NCBI GenBank assembly: GCA_913061265.1
Contig: CAJXVS010000008.1
Coordinates: forward strand, 62,001-126,000
Length of the DNA: 64,000 nucleotides
Reading direction: 5' to 3'
Origin: an uncultured Halobacteriovorax sp.
GTDB lineage: Bacteria; Bdellovibrionota; Bacteriovoracia; Bacteriovoracales; Bacteriovoracaceae
Numbering within the stretch: the stretch's first letter is position 1; the number at the start of each line of letters is the position of its first letter. The notes beneath the pieces are model-generated. The model searched no databases. It was given only the letters and a program-made list of their open reading frames with translations, and was not told the origin of the DNA. Shown here in pieces: positions 32,313 to 41,812 of this stretch. Made by a program: the position numbers and the translations under genes.

Positions 32313-33831
32313 TATCAAGGATCGCTTTTACTTCTGCTTGATCTGTATCAATAACCTTTTGCGCTTCAACCACTTCAGCCTCAGAGTAGTTTTCTTTATT
32401 TAAGATAACGTCATAGGCCTTAATGATGGGCTCTAACCGCTCCCCTCGCTCATTACTATACTCAACAATTCTCTTACCTTCTTTGATAGGTGAATCATAG
32501 CTCATCCCACCTACTTGTCTTCGGCTCGGAGTTTGAGGAATAAAGATATAATCAACTCTTTTAATGCCCTTTCTCTTATTCCATCTTTTGTTTGAGAAGT
32601 TTTTCACGAATGATTCTAGAGTTGCTCTTGGAACATAATGCTCAGGATCTCTTGTGGTCACATAACTTAGCACCCTAAGGCCTCCGATCTTACCTTCGCC
32701 TGCAGTTTTATTCGCCCACCATGAAAGCGGATTGATATAGCCTGCATTTTGAATATCGAGCATCCGGTTTCCTAGGTTATGATGAGCACCGTGGATACCA
32801 ATCTCTCTTAAAACATAATTTGAAGTAGTCGTGCAATTATATCCGGGGGTTATCTCTAAGCCTTTTTCCGTTCTCACTTTATGAAGCTCTGTCTCATAAA
32901 GATCTCTTACCTTGCGCAGGTCTTCTAGAGAAATCCCATAAGCGTAAAGAGTAAAGGTAGGACGATAGTTCTGTTGTCCTTGAATAAGATGCCCAAAATA
33001 ACTGATAAGGTCAGTGTTTCCAGCTAGCACTTCCTTTGGACCTTCAAAATAAAAGTTATATGCTTCTCCATTGATAGAAAGATCATCTCCTACAACTCCT
33101 CCACCAATAGCAAAATGCCCTGCTGAAGCTCCTGGAGAATCTCCTTGCCTACCACTAAGAGTGATAATTAAGACTCCTTCACCTGGTGTTGGGATATAAC
33201 CTTTTTTATTAAAGACGATTCCACTAAAAGGATTCACTCTTTGAGAGTTAATATTCTTAGGCATTTCTTTAAGGATAAAATTCAGTGGGTCCGCCTTAAA
33301 AGCGGCTGGAGCCGGGTAGTTATCTGGCCCTTTAACTGAGAGTAGATCTTTTTCTATAAGAGCATTTATCTTAAAGACTCCATCAACAATCTGACCTACG
33401 GCCTCTACCTCTTTATCTACAAAGCTTGCTTTACTTGATTCATCAAAGGGAATGCCATAGATAGGCTTTGTCCTTCCAAAGACGACTTCAGTTCCGTTGA
33501 TACTTAACCCACCTTCATCTCTCATTTTGAGAACGCCGACTAACTTTAAGTCTCCAGCAACAATGGTTGGAGTCTTAGAAGTGATAAAACGATCTGCTTC
33601 AATCTCTCCATCAAATTTAAGCAAATAACCTGGGCTATTTAACATTTTAGAATCAAGTGTGTACTTGAACTTATCATCCATTAGAAGAACTCGTGAGACG
33701 AGCTTCCCTTTTTCAAGGGAGCTTAAGATGACTTCCCCTTTGTCAGATTCTTCGAGTGTGCCAATAACTTCAGCGCTAAAAGCTCCAGCTGTGAGGAAAA
33801 GGCCTAGTAAGACGAGGGATGAATACTTCAT
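32302..33831 (-). CDS. Exported protein with possible permuted papain-like site
   Basis: The 509-residue protein has a signal peptide (1-19, ending FSA). The first 180 residues look like beta-rich domains. The C-terminal half has SAGHFAIGGG, then YGHL-type segments and TPGYNCTTTSNYVLREIGI. A His preceding a Cys in an N-C-T-T context is reminiscent of DUF4105/NlpC-type permuted cysteine hydrolases. This assignment is tentative. A monocistronic unit with a divergent promoter region shared with the 178-aa exported gene is likely. Confidence 0.45.
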   Translation of the reverse strand: MKYSSLVLLGLFLTAGAFSAEVIGTLEESDKGEVILSSLEKGKLVSRVLLMDDKFKYTLDSKMLNSPGYLLKFDGEIEADRFITSKTPTIVAGDLKLVGVLKMRDEGGLSINGTEVVFGRTKPIYGIPFDESSKASFVDKEVEAVGQIVDGVFKINALIEKDLLSVKGPDNYPAPAAFKADPLNFILKEMPKNINSQRVNPFSGIVFNKKGYIPTPGEGVLIITLSGRQGDSPGASAGHFAIGGGVVGDDLSINGEAYNFYFEGPKEVLAGNTDLISYFGHLIQGQQNYRPTFTLYAYGISLEDLRKVRDLYETELHKVRTEKGLEITPGYNCTTTSNYVLREIGIHGAHHNLGNRMLDIQNAGYINPLSWWANKTAGEGKIGGLRVLSYVTTRDPEHYVPRATLESFVKNFSNKRWNKRKGIKRVDYIFIPQTPSRRQVGGMSYDSPIKEGKRIVEYSNERGERLEPIIKAYDVILNKENYSEAEVVEAQKVIDTDQAEVKAILDTID

Positions 33832-34025
33832 TTAAATCTCCAGTAGTTTGAACTATCCCTTTAATAGAGCAAGAACTACTCCACAAAAAGAAGGCTAAGC
33901 ACTGGTTATGACATGACCTACTCCGTCATAAAAACAAGGCCTGTCAAGAAACTAGACGCTAGCAGGAGGAGCTTTCACTTGCTATGATTTAAGCAACTTA
34001 ATTGCTTGAAAGTTAAAGGATCGAT

Positions 34026-34562
34026 ATGAAAGCCCTCTCTATACTACTCTTACTTCTCACTCTAAGTGCCAATGCCGATGAACAATTCATTGAAGACTCT
34101 GGTCTTCAGATAAAGTCTGGTTATGGAAATACTTCTGAGCAATACTTCAGCTACGACAGAGAAGAGCTAGGAAGATCTTATAAATTTAAAAAGAATCGTT
34201 GTTACCAAGGGAAGATCAATAAATTTAAAGCAACTTTTAAGCGCCTTGAAAGTAAAGGTTTTACTTTTACAAATACAGAAACCTATATCAATAATCTTAA
34301 TGGCACAGGACAAATTGCCACCTTCTTAGTCACTTTTGTTAAAGACACCTATGAAGGAAACTGGATTGAAGACGAAACAAGCGCTCCTTTAAAAGAAGGT
34401 CCAAGGGCCAGACCAGCTGACTATTTAATCTATCGTTATGTTCATTTTGAATGTGAACTAAAGCCCCAAACCCAAGTTCTTGGTGGTGGAAGAAAATCAG
34501 GGAAGAATATTCAAAATGATTCGCTACCAGCAGTTAAGAAAACAAAATCAAAGTCTAAATAA
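34026..34562 (+). CDS. Exported protein of unknown function before an ATP-grasp gene
   Basis: The 178-residue protein has a signal peptide (1-17, ending ANA). The mature part is beta-rich with two Cys (KKNRCYQGKINKFKATFKRL and HFECELKP) that could form a disulfide. The basic tail is KKTKSKSK. AAAGGA precedes the ATG. Its TAA is immediately followed by the ATG of the ATP-grasp gene, so they are co-transcribed. No family recognised. Confidence 0.55.
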   Translation: MKALSILLLLLTLSANADEQFIEDSGLQIKSGYGNTSEQYFSYDREELGRSYKFKKNRCYQGKINKFKATFKRLESKGFTFTNTETYINNLNGTGQIATFLVTFVKDTYEGNWIEDETSAPLKEGPRARPADYLIYRYVHFECELKPQTQVLGGGRKSGKNIQNDSLPAVKKTKSKSK

Positions 34563-35393
34563 ATGAAGAAGATTGCCCTTTTAACAAAAGACAACTTAGA
34601 TAATTTTACTTGTGATGATGAGCTTCTCAAAGATCCACTAGAGAAGCTTGGTTATCAGATGGATAGTATCAGTTGGCGCGCAACTGAAGATTGGTCAAAG
34701 TACGAGGCCGTCGTCATTAGAAGCACCTGGGACTATCAAGATCACTATGAAGACTTTCTTAAAGTTCTAGAGGAGATCTCTTGTAAAACCCTCCTCCTTA
34801 ATGATCTAGAAACCGTGAAGTGGAACTCTCATAAATCTTACCTCAAAGAGTTGAAAAAAAAGGGAGTGCTAATCATCCCGACACTTTTTCATGATGAGAT
34901 TCAAGGTTTAGGTGTAGAGAAGATCTGCCAGCTTTTAGAAACAAATAAAATAATCTTTAAGCCCTATGTCGGGGCCAATTCAGATAATACCTTTCCCATT
35001 AATTTAGGAGAGCCTATGCCTCCTATTGATATTAGATCTGGGGAGTTCTTTGTTCAGGCCTTTGTCGATAATGTTCTCAGCGAGGGTGAGTTCTCCCTCT
35101 TCTTTTTTAAGGGTGACTATTCACACTGCATCCTCAAGACTCCAAAGTCAGGAGACTACAGAGTTCAAGAGGAATGGGGCGGGAATATTCAAGAAGTTAA
35201 GCCAGAGCCAGAGCTCTTAAATACTGCGACTGCCATAGTCGATTCAAAGCGGCTCTATTGTAGAGTTGACCTCGTAAGAGGGAAATCGGGCTTTGAGCTT
35301 ATGGAACTAGAAATGATTGAACCTGCCCTCTATTTTAGGATGAATAAAGATTCTGCAGAGCTTTTTGCCAAAAATTTAATAAAAAGCTTATAG
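34563..35393 (+). CDS. RimK-like ATP-grasp protein
   Basis: The 276-residue protein belongs to the ATP-grasp family, recognised from VVIRSTWDYQDHYEDFL near the N-terminus, IIFKPYVGANSDNTF for the nucleotide loop, FFVQAFVDNVLSEGEFSLFF and the metal-binding end CRVDLVRGKSGFELMELEMI ... PALYF. The final Glu and Asn-like residues coordinate magnesium. Related proteins ligate amino acids or small acids; no substrate is evident here. It is coupled to an exported protein of unknown function. Confidence 0.7.
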   Translation: MKKIALLTKDNLDNFTCDDELLKDPLEKLGYQMDSISWRATEDWSKYEAVVIRSTWDYQDHYEDFLKVLEEISCKTLLLNDLETVKWNSHKSYLKELKKKGVLIIPTLFHDEIQGLGVEKICQLLETNKIIFKPYVGANSDNTFPINLGEPMPPIDIRSGEFFVQAFVDNVLSEGEFSLFFFKGDYSHCILKTPKSGDYRVQEEWGGNIQEVKPEPELLNTATAIVDSKRLYCRVDLVRGKSGFELMELEMIEPALYFRMNKDSAELFAKNLIKSL

Positions 35394-35479
35394 ATCTTGT
35401 CCTTTACGCTCTGCTTGCATTTACCTTCCCTGTCAGGGCGTCTAAACTAAAGGCTTAAATACATAGAGAGGAAGATTCT

Positions 35480-36505
35480 TTGCAAAGACTTATAGGCTTT
35501 ATATTCTTTATCATCATATCTATCGATGCCTCTCACGCAGAACCCGTTCAAATTTCAACGTCAAAGAGTTTAAAGAAGATCATCAACTCAAACTTAGAGC
35601 CAAGTTACCTGGCTTTTGGAAATGGTCTCGACTTTACTTTAGACGGTCACAAGAAATGGACCATCTTCAATAAGGCCCTTTACGAAGGGCAGATCAATCT
35701 TCACTTGGCCGGTTTTGAAAGACTTAATAATAAAGGCTGGGACTATATGACTAAAGTCTCAGGTCAATTTCTCGTGCGGCAGACAACTGAGAAATCAGCC
35801 CCCGTGAAGACCCCTGGTTATCTACCAAGAGTGACCTTTTATCTCTGGGACAGCGTTGAGAAAAAAGAAGAGAAGCCCAATTACTGGTCACTAAGACTTA
35901 GTCATCATAGTAATGGTCAAGCGGGAGATTTCTATAACCCTAACGGGACCATTAATACTGATTCAGGAAACTTCTCAACCAATTATGTAGAGCTTTCAAG
36001 TTACAACTTCTTTGGACTAAAAGAACTCTCCGATCTAACCAGCTGGACTTGGACTCAACTCTCCTTAATATGGCACCCGGGTTTTAACAGAGATAAGAAT
36101 CTTGATGGTCAATACGAAGACCTCAAAGTCGCAGTGGCCTTTAGAACCGCTCCTTTGAAACCTTGGTTTCTTTTTAAAACTGAGTTTAAACTTTATGCCC
36201 GCCTTAGTTATGTTATTTCGGGACTCGATTATAGGGTGGCTCCTATTGATTACTCACTTCCTGATAATGTAGACGTCACACCAGTAGCACCAGTACCTGC
36301 GAAATGGCATGATCGTCTTCACTTCGAAGCAAGGGCCCTTTTTAATCTTCCTCAGTACTTTCAAAACATAAACTTCTTCGTAAAGTACGACGTTGGGCGC
36401 GACTATTATAATATCCTCTTTCGAAATAGGTTCCATAAAGTACAAATAGGACTCATCGGAAACCCCTTTGGCCAGTGGGATGCCACTCAAGTGCCTAAGC
36501 GATAA
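35480..36505 (+). CDS. Outer-membrane phospholipase A-like protein
   Basis: The 341-residue protein starts with TTG (GAGGAAG before it) and has a signal peptide ending HAEP. The sequence is a predicted barrel (FYLWDSVEK, YNFFGLKELS, FKVQIGL-type strands). The active-site motif LSHHSNGQAGDF matches the H-x-S-N-G of OMPLA (E. coli HDSNG), followed by FSTNYVEL, which can supply the Asn. The insert between them is longer than in E. coli. OMPLA hydrolyses phospholipids in the outer leaflet. A prey-directed or envelope-repair role is inferred. Confidence 0.7.
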   Translation: MQRLIGFIFFIIISIDASHAEPVQISTSKSLKKIINSNLEPSYLAFGNGLDFTLDGHKKWTIFNKALYEGQINLHLAGFERLNNKGWDYMTKVSGQFLVRQTTEKSAPVKTPGYLPRVTFYLWDSVEKKEEKPNYWSLRLSHHSNGQAGDFYNPNGTINTDSGNFSTNYVELSSYNFFGLKELSDLTSWTWTQLSLIWHPGFNRDKNLDGQYEDLKVAVAFRTAPLKPWFLFKTEFKLYARLSYVISGLDYRVAPIDYSLPDNVDVTPVAPVPAKWHDRLHFEARALFNLPQYFQNINFFVKYDVGRDYYNILFRNRFHKVQIGLIGNPFGQWDATQVPKR

Positions 36506-36639
36506 GTACCTAGAATCTGGCCTTCTTCAAGGGCCATAAAGACACCACTGCGTAAAAAAATACTTACACTTTGCCATTTGATTTGCATTGCATCCGGCAG
36601 CTTGATACGTCTAGTAATGAATCAATTTTGGAGAGAGTT

Positions 36640-37332
36640 ATGAAAACAAAAATTTTAAGTCTTATCGTATTATGTTTAGCTTTTAGTAGCTGCGGAAAAG
36701 ACAATAAATTGCCAGCAAATATGGGACCAATTGCATCTGACCCAAACGCCTTCACGACTGGTGTACTTGCTAACGGCGGTCTTCCTCAAACTAAAGATTC
36801 AATAAGCTTTAATCATAAAAAATATTTTAATTCTAATGGAGTGAACTGCTCTTATATTGTTAAGACTGATGTAGTTGTAACAAGAGCAACTGAAAGCTTT
36901 ATTCGTTTTAAGATTAAAAACCAAACCACAAGATCAGGAAGAAACTCAAGCTACTGTCCTTCAAGTCCAGGGAATATGAGAGATACTCAAATCAGATCTA
37001 TGCCGACTGATCAGTATATTGCAGAAGTAACAAAGAAGATAAACGCCAGTTTGAACCCAAGTGTTTATTGTAGTGAGAACTCAAATTGGTGCTCCTCTGC
37101 TAACTTAATTGATAAAAAAGAAGTCACAAAGCACGGTATCCCGGCCATCTATATTGAAGCAGAGTTTCAGAATAAAAATGGTCATGCTTATGTGCGTAAA
37201 AGCTATATTTCAACTAATAGCCTGCTAGAGAACGTCTTTGAGTTCGAGATGACTAATTCAAGAACTGGGGAAAGGGTTGATTTTAAAACCTTGAGACCAG
37301 GACCAAGACGTAGAAGAGATCAAAGAAACTAG
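36640..37332 (+). CDS. Lipoprotein of unknown function
   Basis: The protein has about 230 residues from ATG 36640, with GGAGAG before it. The lipoprotein leader is MKTKILSLIVLCLAFSSCGK. The mature part is rich in Ser, Asn and Lys with further Cys pairs (NCSYIV, SYCPSSPG, VYCSEN, NWCSSA) and a basic C-terminus. It probably forms a disulfide-bonded beta domain. No family recognised. Confidence 0.6.
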   Translation: MKTKILSLIVLCLAFSSCGKDNKLPANMGPIASDPNAFTTGVLANGGLPQTKDSISFNHKKYFNSNGVNCSYIVKTDVVVTRATESFIRFKIKNQTTRSGRNSSYCPSSPGNMRDTQIRSMPTDQYIAEVTKKINASLNPSVYCSENSNWCSSANLIDKKEVTKHGIPAIYIEAEFQNKNGHAYVRKSYISTNSLLENVFEFEMTNSRTGERVDFKTLRPGPRRRRDQRN

Positions 37333-37380
37333 AAATATTATCCAAAAAAATGTCATTTTCGGCTAAAATAGTAGTCGAAG

Positions 37381-38355
37381 ATGACTTATTCAAAGATCCC
37401 CATTTCTCAAATAAACCCCGACGCCATGGTGCCGGCTGACATCTATTTAAAACTTAATGATAAGTTCGTTAAGTTTAAGAACGCTGGTGAAAACTTAACA
37501 GTTGAAAAATACGATACCTTTATGAGTAAAGGGATTCAGTTCCTCTATGTCGCCGAAAAGGATTTTCCTAAGTTTGAAGCATGGCTTAATGATAAGAGCG
37601 CTCAAGAGATTGAAGCCTTCGTCACAAGAGCTGGTGAAGAAGGAAGAGAGGCTTTTAAGGACGTTAAGAAGCTTGAAGAATTTGTCTATGAAGTCTTCTC
37701 AGATCAAGAACTTAACTTAGAGAAGATAGATCAACTACAAAGCAATGTTCAAGACTTTGTGGAGAAGATGAGATCAAATTCCCAATACTCTCAAGCGCTT
37801 TCAATGATGGTGGGAAGATCAAACTCAATAGCTTCACATTCTATTGCTGTGGGTAATTTGGCCGTGTATATTTCCATGAGTCTTGGGAACGCCCATCAAT
37901 TTGCCTTAGAGAACATCTACTTGGCTGCTATCTTTCATGATTATGGAAAGATGAAGATTCCTGAAGAGATCCTTAAGAATCCCGATCATATCGACTATAC
38001 CGACCATATGTTAAATCATCCTGACAACTCAGTTCAGATCATTAGAAAGTCTAAAGGAATTCCTGAACAAGTTATTAAGATGATTCAAGAGCATCATGAA
38101 TACTGGGATGGAAGTGGTTATCCTAAAGGGCTAAAAGGCGAAAGTATCTATAAGAACTCTCCTATACTTTGCTTGGCCAATGAACTTGAAGAATACCTTC
38201 ATACTCACAAGAACCTTAGTGACGTAGAGCGCTTTCAAGGGGCCATTGAATTGGTTCAAGATGGAGGGGCTACAAAGTGGCCACCGAGTTTCTACCCTAG
38301 GATTATTGAGGCCTTAAATTTAGGCTTTATTTCTCAACGTGGTCTTGAAGACTAA
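37381..38355 (+). CDS. HD-GYP domain protein (cyclic-di-GMP phosphodiesterase type)
   Basis: The 324-residue protein has an N-terminal domain (IPISQINPDAMVPADIYLKL) of the type found before HD-GYP domains. The catalytic region contains HSIAVGNLAVYIS, AAIFHDYGKMKIP, LNHPDNSVQII and EHHEYWDGSGYPKGLKG, the full HD plus GYP set including DGSGYP. It should degrade cyclic-di-GMP. A TAAAAT box ends 11 bases before the ATG, so the leader is very short. It resembles the 453-aa protein at 15876 in both domains. Confidence 0.9.
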   Translation: MTYSKIPISQINPDAMVPADIYLKLNDKFVKFKNAGENLTVEKYDTFMSKGIQFLYVAEKDFPKFEAWLNDKSAQEIEAFVTRAGEEGREAFKDVKKLEEFVYEVFSDQELNLEKIDQLQSNVQDFVEKMRSNSQYSQALSMMVGRSNSIASHSIAVGNLAVYISMSLGNAHQFALENIYLAAIFHDYGKMKIPEEILKNPDHIDYTDHMLNHPDNSVQIIRKSKGIPEQVIKMIQEHHEYWDGSGYPKGLKGESIYKNSPILCLANELEEYLHTHKNLSDVERFQGAIELVQDGGATKWPPSFYPRIIEALNLGFISQRGLED

Positions 38356-39167
38356 AACCCCAAGCGAACTTTAGACATAGTCATGGCCAAGCGATCATCT
38401 TGGTAAGCAGCTTCGTTTATAAAAAAGGGAGTAATGCTTGAGTCTCCCTCAAAGCCTTTTACTTCTTCATCCATATTGATAAAGACCGGGTCTCCAGGAT
38501 TAAGCTCTTTAAAGTCTGATCCCTCTAGTTCAGGATGAATATACCAACCTGATTCCTTAGGAAATTCATACTCACCAAAGGACTTATAGTGCTTAATTTC
38601 TTTTAAGTCGTATCTATCTTCAAAGTCCCATTCTAAAACGGCCATGACCATTTTCTTGGTTTCAAGAATTAACTTTGCATCTAAAACATTGTTAGCGACA
38701 GGACCAACTTCGATAGTCAGCCCCGCACCTATAAGATTACTTGTATAAGGACAATCATCATTCATCCTCATGCCTTCGATAATCTTTACTTCTGGCATGA
38801 TCTTTTGAATACGCACGGCCGCTTGTCTTGTGAGCTCGTTATCATTATTTAACAGGACTGTTAGTCCCATATTTGAAGTGGTGGTATGGAGGTCTAAGAT
38901 AAAGTCATACTTTCCGGAGATCTCTGAAGTTAGCCTTGCACTTTCAGTTTCTTCGTTTCCTAACCGCGTTCCTTTTGCACCAAAGCTTCTATTAAGATCT
39001 GTATCTACAAAACGTTTCTTTTCTTTAAGCGCCATTGGATTCGCTAGGAAACAATCATATTCATGGACCGAAGAGGCCTCTTTCTTAAGCTCTAGATTCT
39101 TTATAACTTCAATACCAACCGGCTCATTTCCATGAGTTCCACCTATAATAGCGATCTTCATCTTCAT
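38352..39167 (-). CDS. Aspartoacylase/succinylglutamate desuccinylase-like deacylase
   Basis: The 271-residue protein has the zinc carboxypeptidase-fold motifs of the AspA/AstE family: IAIIGGTHGNEPVGIE (zinc His and Glu), RFVDTDLNRSFGAKG (substrate Arg/Asn), DFILDLHTTTSNMG (third zinc ligand) and LTIEVGPVANN (catalytic Glu). It most resembles aspartoacylases, which cleave N-acyl amino acids. ATG 39167 and 39161 are both possible; GGGGA precedes them. The substrate is not determined. Confidence 0.85.
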   Translation of the reverse strand: MKMKIAIIGGTHGNEPVGIEVIKNLELKKEASSVHEYDCFLANPMALKEKKRFVDTDLNRSFGAKGTRLGNEETESARLTSEISGKYDFILDLHTTTSNMGLTVLLNNDNELTRQAAVRIQKIMPEVKIIEGMRMNDDCPYTSNLIGAGLTIEVGPVANNVLDAKLILETKKMVMAVLEWDFEDRYDLKEIKHYKSFGEYEFPKESGWYIHPELEGSDFKELNPGDPVFINMDEEVKGFEGDSSITPFFINEAAYQDDRLAMTMSKVRLGF

Positions 39168-39318
39168 AACGTCCCCTTTTAAGTGAAGCCTTCATAGCAT
39201 CCTCAATAAATTTAGGGAGCTACCCTGTATATTTTCCAAGGGTTATTGCAAAGCGTCGAAAACCATGGAATGTTGCGAGAGCAGAATAAGGATTATTCAA
39301 TTAAAGGGGAATACGAAG

Positions 39319-39807
39319 ATGAAGATTAAGGTAATTTTAACGGCCCTGCTGTTATGTTCAATCTCTAATGCCATGTCAGCCGAGAAGATCCTGGCCACCA
39401 TTTACAGAACATCAGATAAAGTAAAATCTGAGTTAGTCATCAACACTGATGATAAAGCCGATATTATTAAAGTTATCTTTAAAATCTATAGTGAAGAAGG
39501 CGATCTCGCTAGAGAGGTCAATGTTACTCCTGAAGAACTTCCTGAAGGAAAAACAATTCTTACTAAGATGAGCCTCAATGTCATCGTCCTTCAATCAGAT
39601 AATGTGGCCTCTCATAATGGCGGTGACGTTACGATTAAATACCTTAAGAAGTTTAAGCTTCTAGGAAAGAATAAATATGGAAGCTTCAGGGTTCTTCTCG
39701 ATAGAGAAGGAGATGAGTGGGTTCTTAAAAAAGACGATACTATCTTTACTGAGCTTCTCGCCCATACTCATAGTAAAGGCATCACTAAGTTCACAATCAT
39801 CAAATAG
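39319..39807 (+). CDS. Small exported protein of unknown function
   Basis: The protein has about 162 residues. I chose ATG 39319 because AAAGGGGA lies eight bases before it and a signal peptide follows (MKIKVILTALLLCSISNAMS). The mature part alternates charged and hydrophobic residues (ELVINTDDKADIIKVIFKIY) as in a beta-sandwich. No family recognised. A clear terminator follows. Confidence 0.6.
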   Translation: MKIKVILTALLLCSISNAMSAEKILATIYRTSDKVKSELVINTDDKADIIKVIFKIYSEEGDLAREVNVTPEELPEGKTILTKMSLNVIVLQSDNVASHNGGDVTIKYLKKFKLLGKNKYGSFRVLLDREGDEWVLKKDDTIFTELLAHTHSKGITKFTIIK

Positions 39808-39819
39808 TAGTCATATTCA

Positions 39820-39848
39820 GGGGTAAATAAAAAACTTTACCCCTTTCT
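39820..39848 (+). terminator. Rho-independent terminator
   Basis: A perfect 8-bp stem, GGGGTAAA / TTTACCCC with an 8-nt A-rich loop, is followed by TTTCT. It lies 13 bases after the stop. Confidence 0.8.
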
Positions 39849-39871
39849 AACCCCTTAAATTTACTTAATGC

Positions 39872-39900
39872 TTGGCTAAAATGGCTTTCCTTGGGATAAT
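39872..39900 (+). promoter_or_regulatory. Promoter positioned for a leaderless transcript
   Basis: TTGGCT (39872-39877), 17-bp spacer and GATAAT (39895-39900). The ATG at 39907 follows six bases later without a ribosome binding site. Confidence 0.55.
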
Positions 39901-39906
39901 AACCCT

Positions 39907-40218
39907 ATGAAACGAGCTCTCATCCTATTTCTTTCAACACTGATGCTATCAGTAGGCGTCCTTGCTCAAGAGGACTTAAAGGCGCGCTCAAGGTCACAAA
40001 AGCGCTCCCTACCCTCTATAGATAAGAAGAAATTAAGCTCTATGAGAAAGAAGATAAAAAGAAAGAAAGTGAAGCAGCTTAAGAAAGAACGCCGAGAGGT
40101 CACCAAGGACGTGGCCAAGACGGGCAAGGTTAATAAAAAGAGAAACCAGAGAAAAAGAAGACTCGCTATCTTAAGAGCCGCTCGTAATAGGCTCAATCAA
40201 AATAACACTACTGACTAA
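39907..40218 (+). CDS. Small exported Lys/Arg-rich protein
   Basis: The 103-residue protein has a signal peptide (1-20, ending VLA). The mature part is about 45 percent Lys plus Arg (MRKKIKRKKVKQLKKERREV, KVNKKRNQRKRRLAILRAAR). It is similar in style to the exported basic proteins at 1420 and 3199 but shows no DGKVT or DUF3106 repeat. It seems leaderless. It could bind nucleic acid, peptidoglycan or LPS. The function is unknown. Confidence 0.55.
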   Translation: MKRALILFLSTLMLSVGVLAQEDLKARSRSQKRSLPSIDKKKLSSMRKKIKRKKVKQLKKERREVTKDVAKTGKVNKKRNQRKRRLAILRAARNRLNQNNTTD

Positions 40219-41812
40219 TAGAGTTCCAATCAACTTCCTTTCCAAACTTAGATAAAACAGGCCCTGCTGAGAACTCTTGCGGGAACTTTGCTCTCTTATC
40301 AAGAAGAGGCCCATATGACTTCTCTATCATCTCCTTATTATAACCTAGGGAAAACAAGACCGATGGAAAGAGCTGAAAGTGAGTTCCTTTATCATGGTTA
40401 ACTCCCTTCCATTTTTGAACGAGTTCAAAGTTTCTCTCATTAGGAAAGATTAAAAAAGGAACGAGGCCTTCTGAGAAGGCTGGTCCTTCAGTATTACAAT
40501 GAGTCTGCTGACCTTTATCAAAAAGGTTTTGACCATGATCTGAAGTATAAAAAATAAAGCTATCGTTAAGTGTGCTCTCTAGAAGTTTTTCAAAGAACCT
40601 ATTGGTATTCCAATACACCGCCATTTTATAGGAATTGATCATCGACTCTTTTTCTGGCTTTTGATTCTTTTTCATAAGGGGCTTATAACGGGGCTCCCCT
40701 ATTAGCCTATAACTTTCGGCGTAGGGAAAGTGCGCTCCTCGCTTATTGATAAAGATAAAGTTCTTTCCCTTCAATTCGGTAATTCGTTTGATCTTTGAAG
40801 CAAAAGTATAATCAAGATCAGGCTCTTCAGTTTTATCTAGCTGAACAAACTCATCAATATAGCTTCTCTCTTCTTCAGTCATAAAGTTTTGAAGTTCACC
40901 GCGCTTTAACTGAGCATCAAGATACCATGTCTTAAAGCCCGCTTGCTTAGCATACTGCCAAATAAAAGGGTTCGAACCAATCGACTCTAATTTTCCTCGA
41001 ATCCCTCCCATTCTAAAGACTGCATTACTATAGCCACTACAGTTATTTGAAGAACTCATCTTACCGAAATCAACAAAGAGCTCCCTCTTATCCCATAAAG
41101 TAGGAACTGTTCCAGTTTCTTGATCAAAGCTTAGATAATCACCACGGATAGATTCATCCATTATAAAGATAATATTTTTAGCAAGAGGTTTATCCTCTGG
41201 TTGAAAATAAGGTGCCACACGTTTTTCAATCATGCCGCGGCTTACGCTATCATAAGCATGAAGTAAGATAAAAGTTGAAACTGAAGAAAATTGATTAGGC
41301 ATCCCAACAGTTCCGTAACCGGCCTTCTTATAAGTAATAGTGCTTAGAATAAGATAAGGTAGAGGCACTAAAAAAATAAAATTCTTTATATAACTAGTTA
41401 GTCTTTGAGGAAGATTCACCGGCAGTATGGCAATTATAAAACCAAAGACTCCCCAGATAAAAGGAGTGACCAAAATCGGAAAATAATAGTCAAGGGCCTT
41501 CATCGAATGGGCGCGAGAGATCCATAAGAGTTCCATGTCCATATAATTCAGAGCATGACCACCAATACTAAAGTAACTCATTCCACAAAAGGTAGAGATT
41601 GAAATAAGAAGCCCAAAGAGGACTCTAACTCCAATACTCTTATTAAAGAAAACAACAATAAGACTAAGAAGAGATATTCCCCAGATGACGAAGAAAACAA
41701 GCATGCTAACGTAGCGCCCTCTATCCCACATATCTATTAAACGAGAGAGAAGCTCAGTGTTGGTTCCAACTATAAAGGTAATAAGCCCTAAAGCTTTTAT
41801 GATTTGTATCAT
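40208..41812 (-). CDS. Sulfatase/phosphoethanolamine transferase-like membrane protein
   Basis: The 534-residue protein has about five N-terminal membrane helices (residues 1-160), then a periplasmic alkaline-phosphatase-superfamily domain. NIIFIMDESIRGDYLS provides the metal-binding Asp/Glu and a Ser in the nucleophile position (Thr in EptA). SSSNNCSGYSNAVFRM and FIFYTSDHGQNLFDKG complete the metal site (DH). The layout is that of EptA/OpgE-type transferases. The substrate is unknown. It overlaps the Asp-box lipoprotein gene by four bases, so both belong to one transcript. Confidence 0.75.
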   Translation of the reverse strand: MIQIIKALGLITFIVGTNTELLSRLIDMWDRGRYVSMLVFFVIWGISLLSLIVVFFNKSIGVRVLFGLLISISTFCGMSYFSIGGHALNYMDMELLWISRAHSMKALDYYFPILVTPFIWGVFGFIIAILPVNLPQRLTSYIKNFIFLVPLPYLILSTITYKKAGYGTVGMPNQFSSVSTFILLHAYDSVSRGMIEKRVAPYFQPEDKPLAKNIIFIMDESIRGDYLSFDQETGTVPTLWDKRELFVDFGKMSSSNNCSGYSNAVFRMGGIRGKLESIGSNPFIWQYAKQAGFKTWYLDAQLKRGELQNFMTEEERSYIDEFVQLDKTEEPDLDYTFASKIKRITELKGKNFIFINKRGAHFPYAESYRLIGEPRYKPLMKKNQKPEKESMINSYKMAVYWNTNRFFEKLLESTLNDSFIFYTSDHGQNLFDKGQQTHCNTEGPAFSEGLVPFLIFPNERNFELVQKWKGVNHDKGTHFQLFPSVLFSLGYNKEMIEKSYGPLLDKRAKFPQEFSAGPVLSKFGKEVDWNSISQ

